A DNA stretch of 64,000 nucleotides from Agriotes lineatus (GCA_940337035.1 OW679202.1:16742708-16806707); one strand, 5' to 3'; counted from the stretch's first letter, positions 34,086 to 44,821 are shown. The notes: generated from the letters alone by a model not told the origin. Made by a program: numbers and translations.

Positions 34086-34810
34086 CGCAGGATCTATGGA
34101 GGGCTAAATGAAAATGGCATACGGAGAAGAACCAACAACGAACGAAGAGAGATATTTAAAGATACAGAGATAAATACAATTATAACTTAAAACAAGCTGA
34201 GATGGTTGGATCATATATAGCGTGAGTACTAAAAAGTGGGGAAAGAGCGGGAAATTTTGAATTAAATCCTAGTAATTTTTGCTTTTGTTTCTTGCAGGTG
34301 TATCACCCCAACTTTCTGGTTACATGTGTTGACAGATATGTTTTATAGGTTAGAATATTGAATTATTTATTAATAAGATGGTTTTTACGAAAGAGCATGA
34401 TGCCTTTATTTTAATGGCTCTTTATTGTTATCTCTCATTTGCTGCAAATTATTACTTATAAATTTTTTGAATTATTTAGCCAAGCCACTGGTATAATCAA
34501 TTCTAGGGATATTACCAGTATTTTTAATACCAATTCGTACAATGTGTTGCCTACAATAGAATCCCCAGGCAATTGCGCTCACACTGTACTAAGAATGCCC
34601 GAAACTGACCTAACAAAGATTGCATTCATCACAGAAATGCCACGAAAAAACCAGGAAGGTAGACCGAGGAAAACATGGCAAAATATAGAGGAAAATTTTA
34701 TGTGTTACAACCTACAAGACGGGTAGATTGCAACAATGAATCGAAGAACATGGAAAGGACACATCAAAGCCATAGGCCATAAGTCTTTAAGCCTAACGTG
34801 CTCTTATACA
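34086..34810 (+). pseudogene. LINE reverse-transcriptase C-terminal remnant, split by a MITE
   Basis: RRIYGGLNENGIRRRTNNE and FKDTEINTII...LRWLDHI (34086-34217) continue after the insertion as LRMPETDLTKIAFITEMPRK and GRPRKTWQNIEEN (34590-34720). Together these are the conserved end of RTE/BovB-like ORF2 proteins (RWLGHV.RM...GRPR..W). Only the last 150 or so codons remain. Confidence 0.8.
34218..34588. mobile_element. Tc1/mariner-type MITE inside a LINE remnant
   Basis: The left end TAGCGTGAGTAC and right end GCTCACACTGTA are inverted. The LINE frame is continuous when the insert is skipped (DHI then LRMPE), with TA at the junctions. The inside is non-coding. Confidence 0.6.
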
Positions 34811-35169
34811 GTGTATCCCAGGATTGCTGTTAGAAGAGGTGAGATGGACTAAAAATTTTTGAATTAGGTCCTGCTTGGCCTAAAGAGAATTTTAAGAATA
34901 TTTTCAGTTTTTGAAAAAACAAGTCGGCCTAGACAGTGAAGTGTAAACTCTTTTCTTTTCAGGTAAACTACCCTTTCTGTTCATAATATAACAAAATTTT
35001 ACCAAGAAAAGTTGTTTAGAATAATAAATTATGACCCTATACAAAATTTCAGGAAGATCTACCTACTCAGATTAAACCGTAACTTTTTAAATTAAGTAAA
35101 ATAAATTGTATTTATTAAAAATTATGGTTTAATCTAAGTAGATACATCTTCCTGAAACTTTGTATGGGA
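34811..35169. other. Spacer with an inverted repeat
   Basis: TTTCAGGAAGATCTACCTAC...AAACCGTAA and TTATGGTTTAATCTAAGTAG...CTTCCTGAAAC (about 35048-35160) are inverted. No gene. The left piece (ACAGTGTATCCCAGG, 34808) could be another TIR end. Confidence 0.45.
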
Positions 35170-35408
35170 CTATGGGGCAATTTTGACAAAACTGAGTAGC
35201 TTGTTATTGGAGGTCATGCCGCCAATTTACAGCTTGAAAACTGAACTATCAAAACCACGAACCAATACAAATATCTTGGTGTACAGATAAGTAATGACGT
35301 AAGCAAGAACGAACCGCAATGAGAAAACTAAGCCCTTATGGAGTAAGAACATAACAAAAAGAACTAAAATTAAAATACACACGACAATAGTAGAGAATTT
35401 TTTCACAA
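35170..35408 (+). pseudogene. LINE reverse-transcriptase fragment (YKYLG region)
   Basis: The plus strand carries TIKTTNQYKYLGVQISND-like text at about 35240-35300 and THTTIVENF near 35380-35400, the region after the catalytic core in RTE-like reverse transcriptases. Stops are frequent. It is cut on the right by a SINE. Confidence 0.6.
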
Positions 35409-35690
35409 CCTTGGCGATTGGAATCGAGCTCGGTGGGACCATTCACAGTTGGGCACAAATTAACTGTGCTCTACTCAGAGCTACAGACCTAAGAGATAAC
35501 GTAACAAGGTGAACACACCTCACACAATGGTTGCTACGCAAGCACAAATGGCACACTCCAACTTTGTAACCCAAATCCAAGGCAAGTGGAGCACTGTACC
35601 GGCAGATGCAAGCGTATAAAGCACCAGCTTCTACACCGCAAGGTAAAACGAGGTTACCGGTAATACAATACAATACAATAGTATTAAGGG
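35409..35690 (+). mobile_element. Head-truncated copy of the tRNA-SINE with (AATAC)n tail
   Basis: From ACCTTGGCGATTGGAATCGA to CGCAAGGTAAAACGAGGTTA it matches the body of the SINE at 30262-30650, in the other orientation. It ends in three AATAC units. The tRNA-like head is missing. Confidence 0.8.
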
Positions 35691-35713
35691 CATTAATTCG
35701 CAAAGAAAAAAAA

Positions 35714-35797
35714 ATTACAGTCAGTAGGATTCAAACCTGTGCTGCTAGAGGAGCCTGGTTTCTAGTCAGACACTTTAACCGCTAAGCCAATTGAATG
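35714..35797 (-). pseudogene. tRNA-Ser(AGA)-like pseudogene or SINE head
   Basis: The minus strand reads GGCTTAGCGGTTAAAGTGTC (A box), GACTAGAAACCAGG (anticodon arm with AGA) and GGTTTGAATCC (B box), followed by a T run. The acceptor and T stems pair poorly, so it is not a working tRNA gene. It lies directly after a SINE tail. Confidence 0.6.
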
Positions 35798-36239
35798 CTT
35801 TGTAAGACACAGGATTATCGTGGTATTAGGAAGGGCATGATGACACAAGACCAATCGTGGATGAACTGTTCCTGATCGGTAATGATGCAAACGTGACACA
35901 TGTAGACAGGCACAACACGTGTTTATATAAAAGCACTAGCTTTCTAGCTCATTACATAGGTGGCCTTACTCCGAGACTTCTTCTAATTAAAATCATTTTT
36001 GCATTTTTCAAATTGAATTGAATAAAGAAGTTACAGAAGGAAATGGGTACTACTTTAGTATAAGGTCCTGCCTATTGCGCATATCCGCCAAAAAACCGTC
36101 TGATTGGTCACTCGCAAACATGAATAATCAGTGGTTCCAAACAAGCCACCAACACTAGTGTCGTTGTTGTCCCATACGATGCAGTGGGTCGTTCTAGGTT
36201 GTTTAGGTTAGTTGCAGCCTTTGATTGCTTTTTAAAATT
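35798..36239. other. Spacer, no gene recognised
   Basis: Mixed composition leading into the GC-rich island. CAGTGGTTCCAAACAAGCC at 36129 resembles a hAT terminus, but no partner was confirmed. Confidence 0.35.
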
Positions 36240-37121
36240 AAATACACCTGATACGCATCAGGCCCATGCAGTTAGCGCGATGGACAGCTAATTACACATA
36301 AGCCATCCCACGCTAAAAACTCGCATCTGGCCTGCAGTCGACTCAACCCGCGCGCCCAAGTTACTAGAAACCACCATAAACTTTATAGGATGACACCCGG
36401 AGGAATTCTGCGGAAAAACACGTACCGGCTACCTCTCATAAATCAGGAAGTCCGGCACAAAGAAGCGCCCCGCCGAAATTTCGCCGCCCCTCGGTCAACT
36501 AGCGGGACGATACCGACAAAGCGGCGCCTCACCAAATTCGCTTTAAAATTAAAAATTAATGAAGCACTTCGATTCACACGCAAGCGAATAAGGAAATAAA
36601 TAAGAGGAACCGCGGATTCTTCGAGGCGCACCCGCCTTGCCGGAATCGCCGCAAGCATTTACGCGCCCGACGGAAGGACAGACGCGGCGCTTTCATATAT
36701 ATGAAATCAAAACATCCGCGAAAAATGACGGCCGCGGAAGCACACACCAAACATAGGCATGCCGCATATCAAAAGATGCCTAAGTTAACAGCGAGCAAGG
36801 TACAAACGTTTGTCCGAGCCGCACACAGAAGTCCTCCGAGCGCGGCCTGATTTAGTCCGGGGCCGCTTTAGATATAATTACATATGAGGGCTCGCGCGGG
36901 CAAAGAAAAAAGCGCAACATATGCATGTCACATATTAGAAGATACAGCTTTTCACGAGGAAGCGATTACACGCGTATCAGACCACAAAACACAAGCGCCA
37001 AACCGCTAGGCCTAAAAATAAGAAAAAAGCCGAAAAAGCCACCCTAAGCCCCCACTTCGACGTCCAATAGGAAAGCCTGTGGGGAATTTTTGCAGTTTAC
37101 GAACTTGGAAAAACTTTCATT

Positions 37122-37440
37122 CGAACTCCGGCTTCGTTCAACGACAATCATTCATCAATCGCTCTAACATACACCTTCCAGTGCGGACGAGAGTACAAGT
37201 GTTGTAGCGACTTGGAAAATTTTTGCAGTTCTCCGGCTTCTTTCAACGACAATCATTCGTCAATCGCTCTAACACGCACCTTCCAGTGCGGACGAGAGTA
37301 CAAGTGCTGTGAGTACTTCGAAAAGTTTTTTTTTCCATTCTGCAAACTGGGAACAAGTTGAGTGCATTCCCCAGCTCGTTCGACGCCCGTCGCTCGCTCA
37401 GCCCCGCTCTTACACGTACCTCCCCGTGCGGACGAGAAGT
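37122..37440 (+). repeat. Three degenerate tandem units of about 95-130 bases
   Basis: AACGACAATCATTCATCAAT, then CACCTTCCAGTGCGGACGAG and GTACAAGTG, occurs at about 37140-37204, again at 37228-37302, and in worn form at 37378-37440 (TACCTCCCCGTGCGGACGAG). Tandem units ahead of an open frame resemble promoter monomers of some retroelements. Confidence 0.75.
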
Positions 37441-37544
37441 TGGATTATAGGACGACGTAAGCAGTCCACACCAACCCATCTTTATTTTTTTTCTCTTCGG
37501 CGCTACGTTAGTCGCCCCGCGCGGCAATTTATAAGGAGTTTGTT

Positions 37545-38105
37545 TTGTTCTTCCTTTACAGGTTACAGTTTTGTTTGATCGCCTGTTTGGGCCTTCGGCC
37601 CCCACTACCCCCTAACCGGCCAGCCCGCCCGAAGCTCACCAGGGACGCCTTCCCCGGACACCCGACCTCGCCTCCGCCCCGCCCGCCGCCCCCAACTCCA
37701 GGAGTGGAAATTACAGCTTCACCTCGAACCCCTCGAGCGCAGCGAGCTCGACCGGCTGTGGAACGCCGTCCTCCGGAGCGCGGCGGCCCCCATCCCTTGG
37801 GCACTCCACGAAGTGGAGCTGCCACCACGCCGCCCCCCAGGGATTGAACCTCGATCCGCCGCCAGGGACCGCAGGCTCCACGCTCTACTGCGCCAGCGCC
37901 CCCGAGCGAGCAGCCCCGTTTTATTCCCGGCAGTCGCCGCGGCCAACGTCACCGCTCTGAACGACGCCATGGCCCCGAGAAGCGCTCCAGCCCCTCCGAA
38001 CGGCGCCATCGCCCCGAGAAGCGCTCCAGACCCTCCGAGCGCCACCATCGCTCCGAGAAGCACTCCAGCCCCGATCGGCACCGCCGCCCAACGTCGCGCC
38101 GCTAG
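37545..38105 (+). pseudogene. Unrecognised proline-rich/SR-like reading frame with one stop
   Basis: From 37545 the frame gives a proline-rich stretch (HPTSPPPRPPPPTPGVEI), an Arg-rich part, one TGA at 37845-37847, then in the same frame QPRFIPGSRRGQRHRSERRH and a 12-residue repeat (HGPEKRSSPSER, three units). It resembles ORF1/gag-like nucleic-acid-binding tails, but no family is recognised. Codon reading in other frames also gives open stretches because of high GC, so translation is unproven. Confidence 0.35.
37963..38075 (+). repeat. 36-base minisatellite, about three units
   Basis: The unit CATGGCCCCGAGAAGCGCTC plus CAGCCCCTCCGAACGGCGC recurs with few changes. 36 is a multiple of three, so all units keep one frame. 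Confidence 0.85.
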
Positions 38106-38215
38106 CCCAGGAGGCACTCTCCCCTACCCATGCAGCGCCGCCCGAACTCTGCCCGGGTAGAGTACCGTGGCCCATTCGACCGCCGGAAATCGTGACCCCC
38201 CCCCCCCCCGCGAGT

Positions 38216-38795
38216 GAATCAAGGGCCAGGTGTTAGTTGTTAAGAATTGTAAATATTCCTTCCTGGAAATCTAAATTCTTTAAGCGAATAAACAGAAAGA
38301 TATTGTAGTGGTAGCTTCTTGAGACTGATAATTATCTATAAGAGTATTTCTAGGTAGGAAATTATTTTGAAAGAATAAATTAATTAGCAATTAAAAAGTA
38401 CAAGGTTTTACATAGTTTGTGTTAAAAGCAATGTTTGAGTATGATAAAAACAAACACCTATTTTTCTTTTTGTATTCTCTACTTGAATCTCAGATTTGTA
38501 TGTTTGAGGCGTGTTGAGTTCACGATATGCTAAGTAGTTTCTTTTTTGTATTCACGTGCTTCCTGATCTAGAAAATCACCTCTTATAACATTATAAATAG
38601 TCACGTAAACTGTAGATCTTCAATCATTATCGCACTTTTTACTTCGTACCTCTGCTTTCTTTATTTCTCATGCTGTCGAACTTCTGGGCAACTCTTACGT
38701 ACGACTTTGCCAAGGTCAATTCGTAGCTGCTAAGACAAATGTCTAAAATAAGAATTCCTTGATCATCGTTAATTCTTTTTCGTTAACGTTTGAAC
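38216..38795. other. AT-rich spacer
   Basis: No features recognised. AATAAA at about 38285-38295 lies just after the GC-rich island and could serve it as a polyadenylation signal. Confidence 0.35.
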
Positions 38796-39222
38796 TAGTG
38801 ATGGGCATAACCGGACAATTTTCATAACCGAATTATTTGCATTCGAATCATATTAATAACCGATTGATTATTTGAATAATCATTCGAATCAATTTTGGCT
38901 CTCGATTCGTTTCGATTAAGTCAGCCAGTTTGCCGGTTGGCGGCTCACCGTCATCTGCATCGGCATCGTAACTTACAGATAGCAGAGGAACTCAGTTAAT
39001 CGTTAATTATAATAATTGTATAAATGATTTTTATTTGATTTCTAAGGAGTTTAAACCATTGAGAATAGCTATATCAATACTAATAATAAAGAAATTATAA
39101 ATATGCGAATAAAAGTATCTATTGAATCTATTTTTAGATGATTTTTGAGACTTTCACGGCCATTGTCATTAAGTAACAAACGACTTCCGGGATTGGACCG
39201 TGTCATGATTGAGATCGAAGAA

Positions 39223-39263
39223 CTCAACGTTTCGCCCACTTTCGTAAGGGGCTTCATCAGGAG
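39223..39263 (-). ncRNA. Hammerhead ribozyme-like motif, left arm (mirror copy)
   Basis: The same cores on the opposite strand (TCATCAG at 39254-39260 and GTTTC at 39229-39233, read as CTGATGA and GAAAC). Being in the inverted arm, it faces away from the right-arm copy. Confidence 0.45.
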
Positions 39264-39468
39264 GAAAAAAGCAAAAGAGCACGGTAACTCAACGTGTTAA
39301 CCACGCCAGAGGCGAAACTCTTTGCAAAGGGAAGGAACAGAAGAGCACGGTAACTCAACGTGTGAACCACGTCAGAGGCAAAACTCGACTTCTGTTCCTT
39401 CCCTTTGCAAAGAGTTTCGCCTCTGGCGTGGTTAACACGTTGAGTTACCGTGCTCTTTTGCTTTTTTC

Positions 39469-39509
39469 CTCCTGATGAAGCCCCTTACGAAAGTGGGCGA
39501 AACGTTGAG
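39469..39509 (+). ncRNA. Hammerhead ribozyme-like motif, right arm
   Basis: CTC|CTGATGA, a stem with GCCC...GGGC, then GAAAC and GTT|GAG. The conserved CUGAUGA and GAAAC cores and a possible stem I (CTC/GAG) fit a minimal hammerhead like those in Penelope-like elements. Stem I is very short, and activity is unproven. Confidence 0.45.
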
Positions 39510-40273
39510 TTCTTCGATCTCAATCATGACACGGTCCAATCCCGGAAGTCGTTTGTTACTTAATCTATTTTTAGTTCCTAAAATTCTCTAGTAGTCACCC
39601 TTCCCTTTTCGCTTGCACATCATACCGGTATATTTTAGAATCCATCATTTATCTACGTTCAGCCTTCCGCGGTTCTAAGGACGCACACTTAAAATTTTCA
39701 ACATCGAAATCCACTTCTTGTCCCGACTGCTCCGTTATTAAAAATTAAATATAAATCTTTTACGATATTGGAAAATCTTATTTCGCTTTCTGTTTATCCC
39801 TTATTAGGTATAATCAACCGCGTTTCGAAGCAAAATTTAGGCCGTTATAAATTAATACCAACACAGCTTCGGCAAATTTCATACTCAGCAGAACGTTATC
39901 TTTAATAGGAACGGCCCCATAAATTTAACTCGTCGACTGGGAGTCTTAAATGTCTTAATAACATCAACAAGCAGCCGCGAGCCTCACTTGGGTCAATAAA
40001 GTACATACGTAGAAAAGGTTATATGAGTTATGAATGCCGTATTATTTACAGAATTTCGATCACTTGCAGGTCGCTGAGACGCGGCACGTAGTACGTATCA
40101 GGATGAGGTTATTTTTCATCCGAATACTTGGAACGAAAACCGAGTTACAAAGGTTATTTCAATAACCGGATAACCGGTTATTTTTGATTCGAATAAGCCC
40201 ATCACTAATTTATACATTAAAAGTACAACATAAATATTTGAGAATTGTTTAATGAATGTTAGATACAGTTACA

Positions 40274-40528
40274 GGTCCCGGGTAGTGTAGCGTCCACGTT
40301 CGATCAGCAGAGTTAAGCAACGCTCTCTCTGGTCAGAACTTGGATGGGAGTTCCACGGCTGCTTTTCCCAGCACCTCGTGGTACGGCTGTCACGGAAATA
40401 GTTGGTCATAACAACATCATGACTGTCGTTAGTGGGGTTGGAAGTCCCCATAAATGCACAGCGTCGCCTATAATTGGCCTAACGGCTGTTGACTGAGTGC
40501 GAAATAAATAAAAATAAAATAAAATAAT
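40274..40528 (+). mobile_element. 5S-rRNA-derived SINE (SINE3 type), copy 2
   Basis: GATCAGCAGAGTTAAGCAAC and GGTCAGAACTTGGATGGGAG match copy 1 at 30759 and the 5S promoter region. The 3' part GCCTATAATTGGCCTAACGG and the A-rich AAATAAATAAAAATAAAAT tail are shared. It lacks a ~10-base piece (CTTGAACAAG) present in copy 1. Confidence 0.88.
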
Positions 40529-41838
40529 TGCTAATAGTTTATTAAAAAGGTTCGAGCATATAAGTTGATTTAGATGGGATAGTTGTTTGGTAACATCAGA
40601 GCTTAGATTTTAATTTGTAGGTATTAACTGACACTCGGAATAATTAAAGTGAAAGCCAAACTCAAATAATTATCTTAAAAAGTCAATAATGTAATGTTAT
40701 AATAAAATATACCATATAGAAATTTTGGATAAATTATTATTGCTAGAGAAAACGATATTTTTAAAATAAACAAATCTTTTCTGAATTTGTAACCTGTATT
40801 TTGAGTAAAAGCAAATTTGAATAATAAAAGCCCTTTATTATAATGGTATTTACTTTATGGATGGCGTATTAAAGGGTGTGATATAGTAAAATTAAAGAAA
40901 CGGAGAATAAACAGACTGAATAAATAAAGTAATAAATGGTATGAAGAAGAATAAGAACATTTAATAATGGTAAATAGTCTTCATGGAATAAATAAATCTG
41001 TAACTTGCATTCTGTGTGTTTATTTGGAAAATAATGTTACACTATGTTACACAACAGATGAAATATGTACGAATGGTTTTTCTAAATCTTCTATCTTCTC
41101 TTCCTTCTTTAAGCTTTCACCGCCCCCCAAATGCACCCGAGGCTATTATCGCCCCCCAAGGGGCGATATCGCCAACTTTGGGAATCACTGATCTAGAGTA
41201 TCGATTTTATTTTATTTTTCATTAAATTTTGACCAAACAATTCAGAAAAAATGTTAAAAGCATTTGTTTAAAACAATTTGTTTTAAACATGCTAACCCTG
41301 GTTTCTAAAAATTTCCAAAGCGGTTTTTAATCGGTTTACAAACCTGTTTAAATGGAGTAAATTTATTTCAATTGAAGATTTTGGCGTGCACTGTACTAAT
41401 CTAAAATGAATTGAATTCTTTTTATAGGTATATTCAAGAAATGTGAGAACTAATTAGTGTCAACTTTTTTCAGAATTAATGTGTAAAATCTAACCCTCAA
41501 GGACAGATAAAACCGTAGGTAAACGTCAACGTGAGTAAATTATACACTGTTTTATGTGTGTTGATAACGTGAGATCATTTAAAAGCGGGACAGAATGTGC
41601 CATGGAATTTCTGTTTTAGATTCGAACTTTCATTAACAGTCATTTGTCAATTTATTAAATGAACCTCAAACAAGACATAAGCTTTATTAAACGTCACAAA
41701 TTACAGTAAATGAGAGTGCTTTGGAATTTCTGTCTAAAATAAGTGCATCAAACTTTGGTAGACAGTCATGTGAATCAACTAAATGTGAATTAACATTGCA
41801 ACTTGTCAATGAATGAAATAAACGTCAAGTGTTAGTAT
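40529..41838. other. AT-rich intron DNA with one hAT-like terminus
   Basis: No gene recognised. At about 41118-41186, CGCCCCCCAAATGCACCCGA ... GGGAATCACTG looks like a hAT end on the minus strand, but no partner end was found. An AT palindrome (AAACAATTTGTTTTAAACAT) lies near 41270. Confidence 0.4.
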
Positions 41839-41960
41839 TAGGGTTGCCCCCGTCCCGATTCTGTCGTGACTGTCCCGAATTTTTACTGCCGATTCTGTCG
41901 TGACTGTCCCGAATTTTTACTGGTTGTCCCAAGTCCCGGCGCAATGGCTGCCGGGATGCG
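41839..41960 (+). repeat. hAT-like terminus with a 34-base tandem duplication
   Basis: TAGGGTTGCCCCCGTCCCG is a hAT-type end. Directly inside, CCGATTCTGTCGTGACTGTC plus CCGAATTTTTACTG occurs twice in tandem (about 41856-41923). The opposite end is not found. Confidence 0.5.
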
Positions 41961-43302
41961 AAATGTCCCGATTTTAAACGTTATAAGGCACGAAGTTACA
42001 AAAAGTACAGTTGCAAAAACAAGTACCTTACAATTTTCATAAGGAAAAATTTAATTTAATTTTATTATTTTGAGTTTACCTTTCATAATGCTCTTATACA
42101 AGGGATTTTATAATAATAAATAATGCGGTATTAATTAATAACTATTTTTCATCCATATTTAAGTATTAGTGCGTAACTATTTAAATTGTATGTGTTTTAA
42201 TTTTTTACTTCACATTTTTGCGTCTTTGACTTAGAATAATAAAGTACATTCGTTAACTTGTGATATTGTGTCAGTTATTAAACCAATGTGCTGAAATAGG
42301 GGTTTTCACTACTAATAGTAATATGTAACAGGAAGCTATACTAAGTCAAATAAATTTAATAAAAGACGCCAGGATTAATTTAATTATCGATCAAAAAAAC
42401 ATTGATTTTAATTTTACAGGGCGTCCCAAAATTCATGGTAGAAAAAACAAACTCGGATATAGGTTATCCTAAAGTAATGATATTTCCAAATTTTTCAAAA
42501 ATCGGAAGGTTCGTTTTCGAGTAATAATTTATTAAAGATTTTCGCAAATAATATTTACATATGCCACGGGTACGTAAAATAACTTGAGGTTATTACGCAA
42601 TTTTCAAGGATGAATTTGTTCCAATCCGAGTTTTTTATCGCAAGAAAAGAAATGCCACAGGTGTTTTGTGATTAAGTGCACTATTTTAAAAATGGATTTC
42701 TCAATCAGTCTTGTGGTGCCTTTGACGCGACGTGTTGAATGAAATTGAAAATGAATTCTTTTATAGACAATGAGAGGCTCGATATGAGTTTAATCCAGTA
42801 CAAAGAATTCAACAGTAACCATTTTTGTTTGCAAATGTTAGATCTTCAATGCAGAGCCGATTCCAGATTTGTGTTGCAAATAGGGGAGTTTTTGTAAGAC
42901 TGAACATTAATGAGTGTAGAAAGTGATTCAATGGGAATACTCCTGCCAAACCGTGAGTAATTTTATTATAAAATTAATGAGGCAGGCGGGACAGTCCTAG
43001 GCATCGTTACCCCCCCCCCCACATTGGTTTGCAAAAAAATTCCCTACACTTTAAAATTAAGTACTTTTATTTTGGCCATCATTATTTGCTACTGCTCTTA
43101 CAGACCATCCCTCCTCTAACTTATTTTCCTCTTTTCTGTCAACCTTCGAATTTAACTTTTTTGACACTGGCAAATGAAAAAATGAAGATCGACTTAATAC
43201 AACGACAATAGGTGTACACGATTTTTTTGCAAGCTTTTTTTGCAAGCCATTTTCACATTTAGAAAGGTGGCAACTGTGGTTAGTATTCTCCAGTTATTAC
43301 CA
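41961..43302. other. AT-rich stretch, no gene recognised
   Basis: No coding similarity. AGGGCGTCCCAAAATTCATG at 42417 may be the TIR of the DUF4817-type element whose coding piece follows at 43303, with a worn partner near 43834; this pairing is weak. Confidence 0.35.
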
Positions 43303-43580
43303 TAATGCCTACAATTGAGCAAAAATCGTTCTTATTAGAAGCATATTTTAGTAATGGGACATAAAAATGATGACGGCGTATAGGAATATTCTGAGCAAGA
43401 ATGTTACAATGAATTTATAGAGCGTTTTCCGGCTGAAATCGAAATGCATTCTTATAAAACGATATATGAAATCATTCATCAACTACTCAGAAATTTTAGA
43501 CAAACAGGTAGTGTAGCAAGAAAATCAGGGTCTGGACATCCAATCCGAAGAACGCAAGAGGTTATTGATAATGCATGGTA
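43303..43580 (+). pseudogene. DUF4817-type transposase, N-terminal fragment
   Basis: MPTIEQKSFLLEAYFSNGT, then (after a frame break) YSEQECYNEFIERFPAEIEM, YEIIHQLLRNFRQTGSVARK and SGHPIRRTQEVIDNA. This is the same DNA-binding N-terminus as in the element at 62213. The catalytic part is missing. Confidence 0.75.
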
Positions 43581-44009
43581 GCATGGTATTTTAGGCATCT
43601 ATTTTTTTTGTTTTAACATAAAATTTCCATTTACTTATGAAGATGACTGAAATTAATTCCCAGTTAAGAACACAAAAATTGTTTTACCGTTTAACCCACT
43701 TCGAAAATTAATACTTTGTGGAGCAGCCCCCTCTTTTATAATAATTTTATCTCCAGAACGGGCAATATCCTAAATTTTGAAATACATACAATTAATAATC
43801 TGTGGTACAATCAAATATCTTAACATTCAAAACGGGGTACACCTTAAATTTTGTCACCGTTAATAGATGAATGTAACTAGTTTAACAACAGTTTCAAAAT
43901 ATCACTATTACTTGTAAATAATACTCATAATAGTAAAATATAAATGTTGCAATTCAAGGCCATTGCTGAAATTTTATATAGAAAGTTATTTCTTCTACAA
44001 TCCTTTATG
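43581..44009. other. Spacer
   Basis: Nothing recognised apart from a possible worn TIR near 43834. Confidence 0.35.
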
Positions 44010-44332
44010 GGATGAAGTAACATAAACATCCTCTGTGTGATGTTGATGCTGCTAGGAATGTCAGATAAAAAGTCACGTACTTGAATTTGATAGCACTAGG
44101 AAGTCTGAAAATATTTACAAATAACAGACGACTTACAGTGTTTGAATTGGTGAGTAGGTACTGTTTCAATTTAGTTCAGTTTAAAACTCCCGGCGTAAAG
44201 AAAGAAATTCTAGCTACCTCAGATGTTCCGATGTACTTTAACATTTTTGTTACGTATTTTGGGTACCCGAAAGTATCCGGGTACTGTTTTCGGGTACCCG
44301 GGTTTAATTTTAGACCGGGTACGACATCCCTA
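44010..44332 (+). mobile_element. hAT-type element, copy C (3' part only)
   Basis: From GGGATGAAGTAACATAAACA it follows copy B (49657-50338), ending CGGGTACGACATCCCTA. The internal segment before the end differs from copies A and B by a replacement or deletion at about 44196-44250. The left two-thirds is absent. Confidence 0.8.
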
Positions 44333-44821
44333 GTTTCTAGTGTCAAAAGTAAATTACGTCTTTTTAGCACGTTGCCATCGGTGACCTGTTTTAACACTAT
44401 ATTAAAACAAGCTCTGTCGTAAATTTGAACGTCAATATAACGTAGAATATGTAACACAATGTGAAGCAAAGTGGAACCGAGTTTTTATATTTCTGTAACG
44501 AACGTAGAAAAAATAGCAAGATACACGTGTATAAGTGGCATTACAGCACTAGCGACGTTAAAAGCACTCCGCTTCGCGTCATGTTTAAAGGCTTATTTAT
44601 AGTTTTATACACTAATATAATATGTATATGTACTATTTCGTTGGAATTAATCGGTTTTTAATTTTAGTGCACAAGGTTTAACAAAGTTGATTAAAAAGAT
44701 GGTTTAGAATTGAAAAAATTAGATAAGTAATTTTAATAATACCGGAATTAAACTTCATACGCTAAAAATATAAACACGTTTAACTTCTCTTACTATTTGT
44801 AATCGAGCCGTGACAATGATA
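44333..44821. other. Spacer
   Basis: No gene recognised. The 66-codon frame at 44461 has no family similarity. Confidence 0.35.

Larger units (their letters stand above)
36240..38215 (+). other. GC-rich island of about 2 kb inside an AT-rich intron
   Basis: The composition changes abruptly from AT-rich to CpG- and GC-rich at about 36240 and back at about 38215. It holds tandem repeats (37122-37440), a proline-rich then Arg/Ser-rich frame (37545-38105), a 36-base minisatellite, and a poly-C run (38195-38210). It could be the 5' half of an unrecognised retroelement (tandem 5' repeats followed by an ORF1-like frame) or a host CpG-rich segment. No reverse transcriptase or LTR is seen. Unresolved. 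Confidence 0.5.
39138..39561. mobile_element. Foldback element with ~173-bp arms, probably Penelope-related
   Basis: The left arm starts ATGATTTTTGAGACTTTCAC, with pairing from AAGTAACAAACGACTTCCGG. The right arm ends in the exact reverse (CCGGAAGTCGTTTGTTACTT). Arms are almost identical over about 170 bases, around a 52-base spacer that is itself a partial arm copy. The 13-base repeat AATCTATTTTTAG flanks it (39125-39137 and 39562-39574). Each arm carries a hammerhead-like core, as known for Penelope-like retroelements. No protein. Confidence 0.65.
38796..40207. mobile_element. hAT-like element, about 1.4 kb, with a nested foldback
   Basis: The left end TAGTGATGGGCATAACCGG and right end (reverse complement TTAGTGATGGGCTTATTCG) are typical hAT termini, with CCGGTTAT/ATAACCG subterminal motifs on both sides. 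Flanks GTTTGAAC and ATTTATAC match at 5 of 8 bases, a worn duplication. No transposase is seen inside. The 424-base foldback at 39138 is a later insertion. Confidence 0.7.

Noticed and set aside
37556..38175. Long minus-strand open frames across the GC-rich island
   Set aside because: High GC makes all frames open; these are antisense to the tandem repeat and show no family similarity.
36129..41186. CAGTGGTTCC at 36129 and GGAATCACTG at 41186 as the two ends of one hAT element
   Set aside because: Flanks (TGAATAAT and ATCTAGAG) do not match and the subterminal sequences differ.
42417..43834. A complete DUF4817 element around the fragment at 43303
   Set aside because: The end pairing is weak, and the coding fragment is too far from the proposed left end; kept only as a note.
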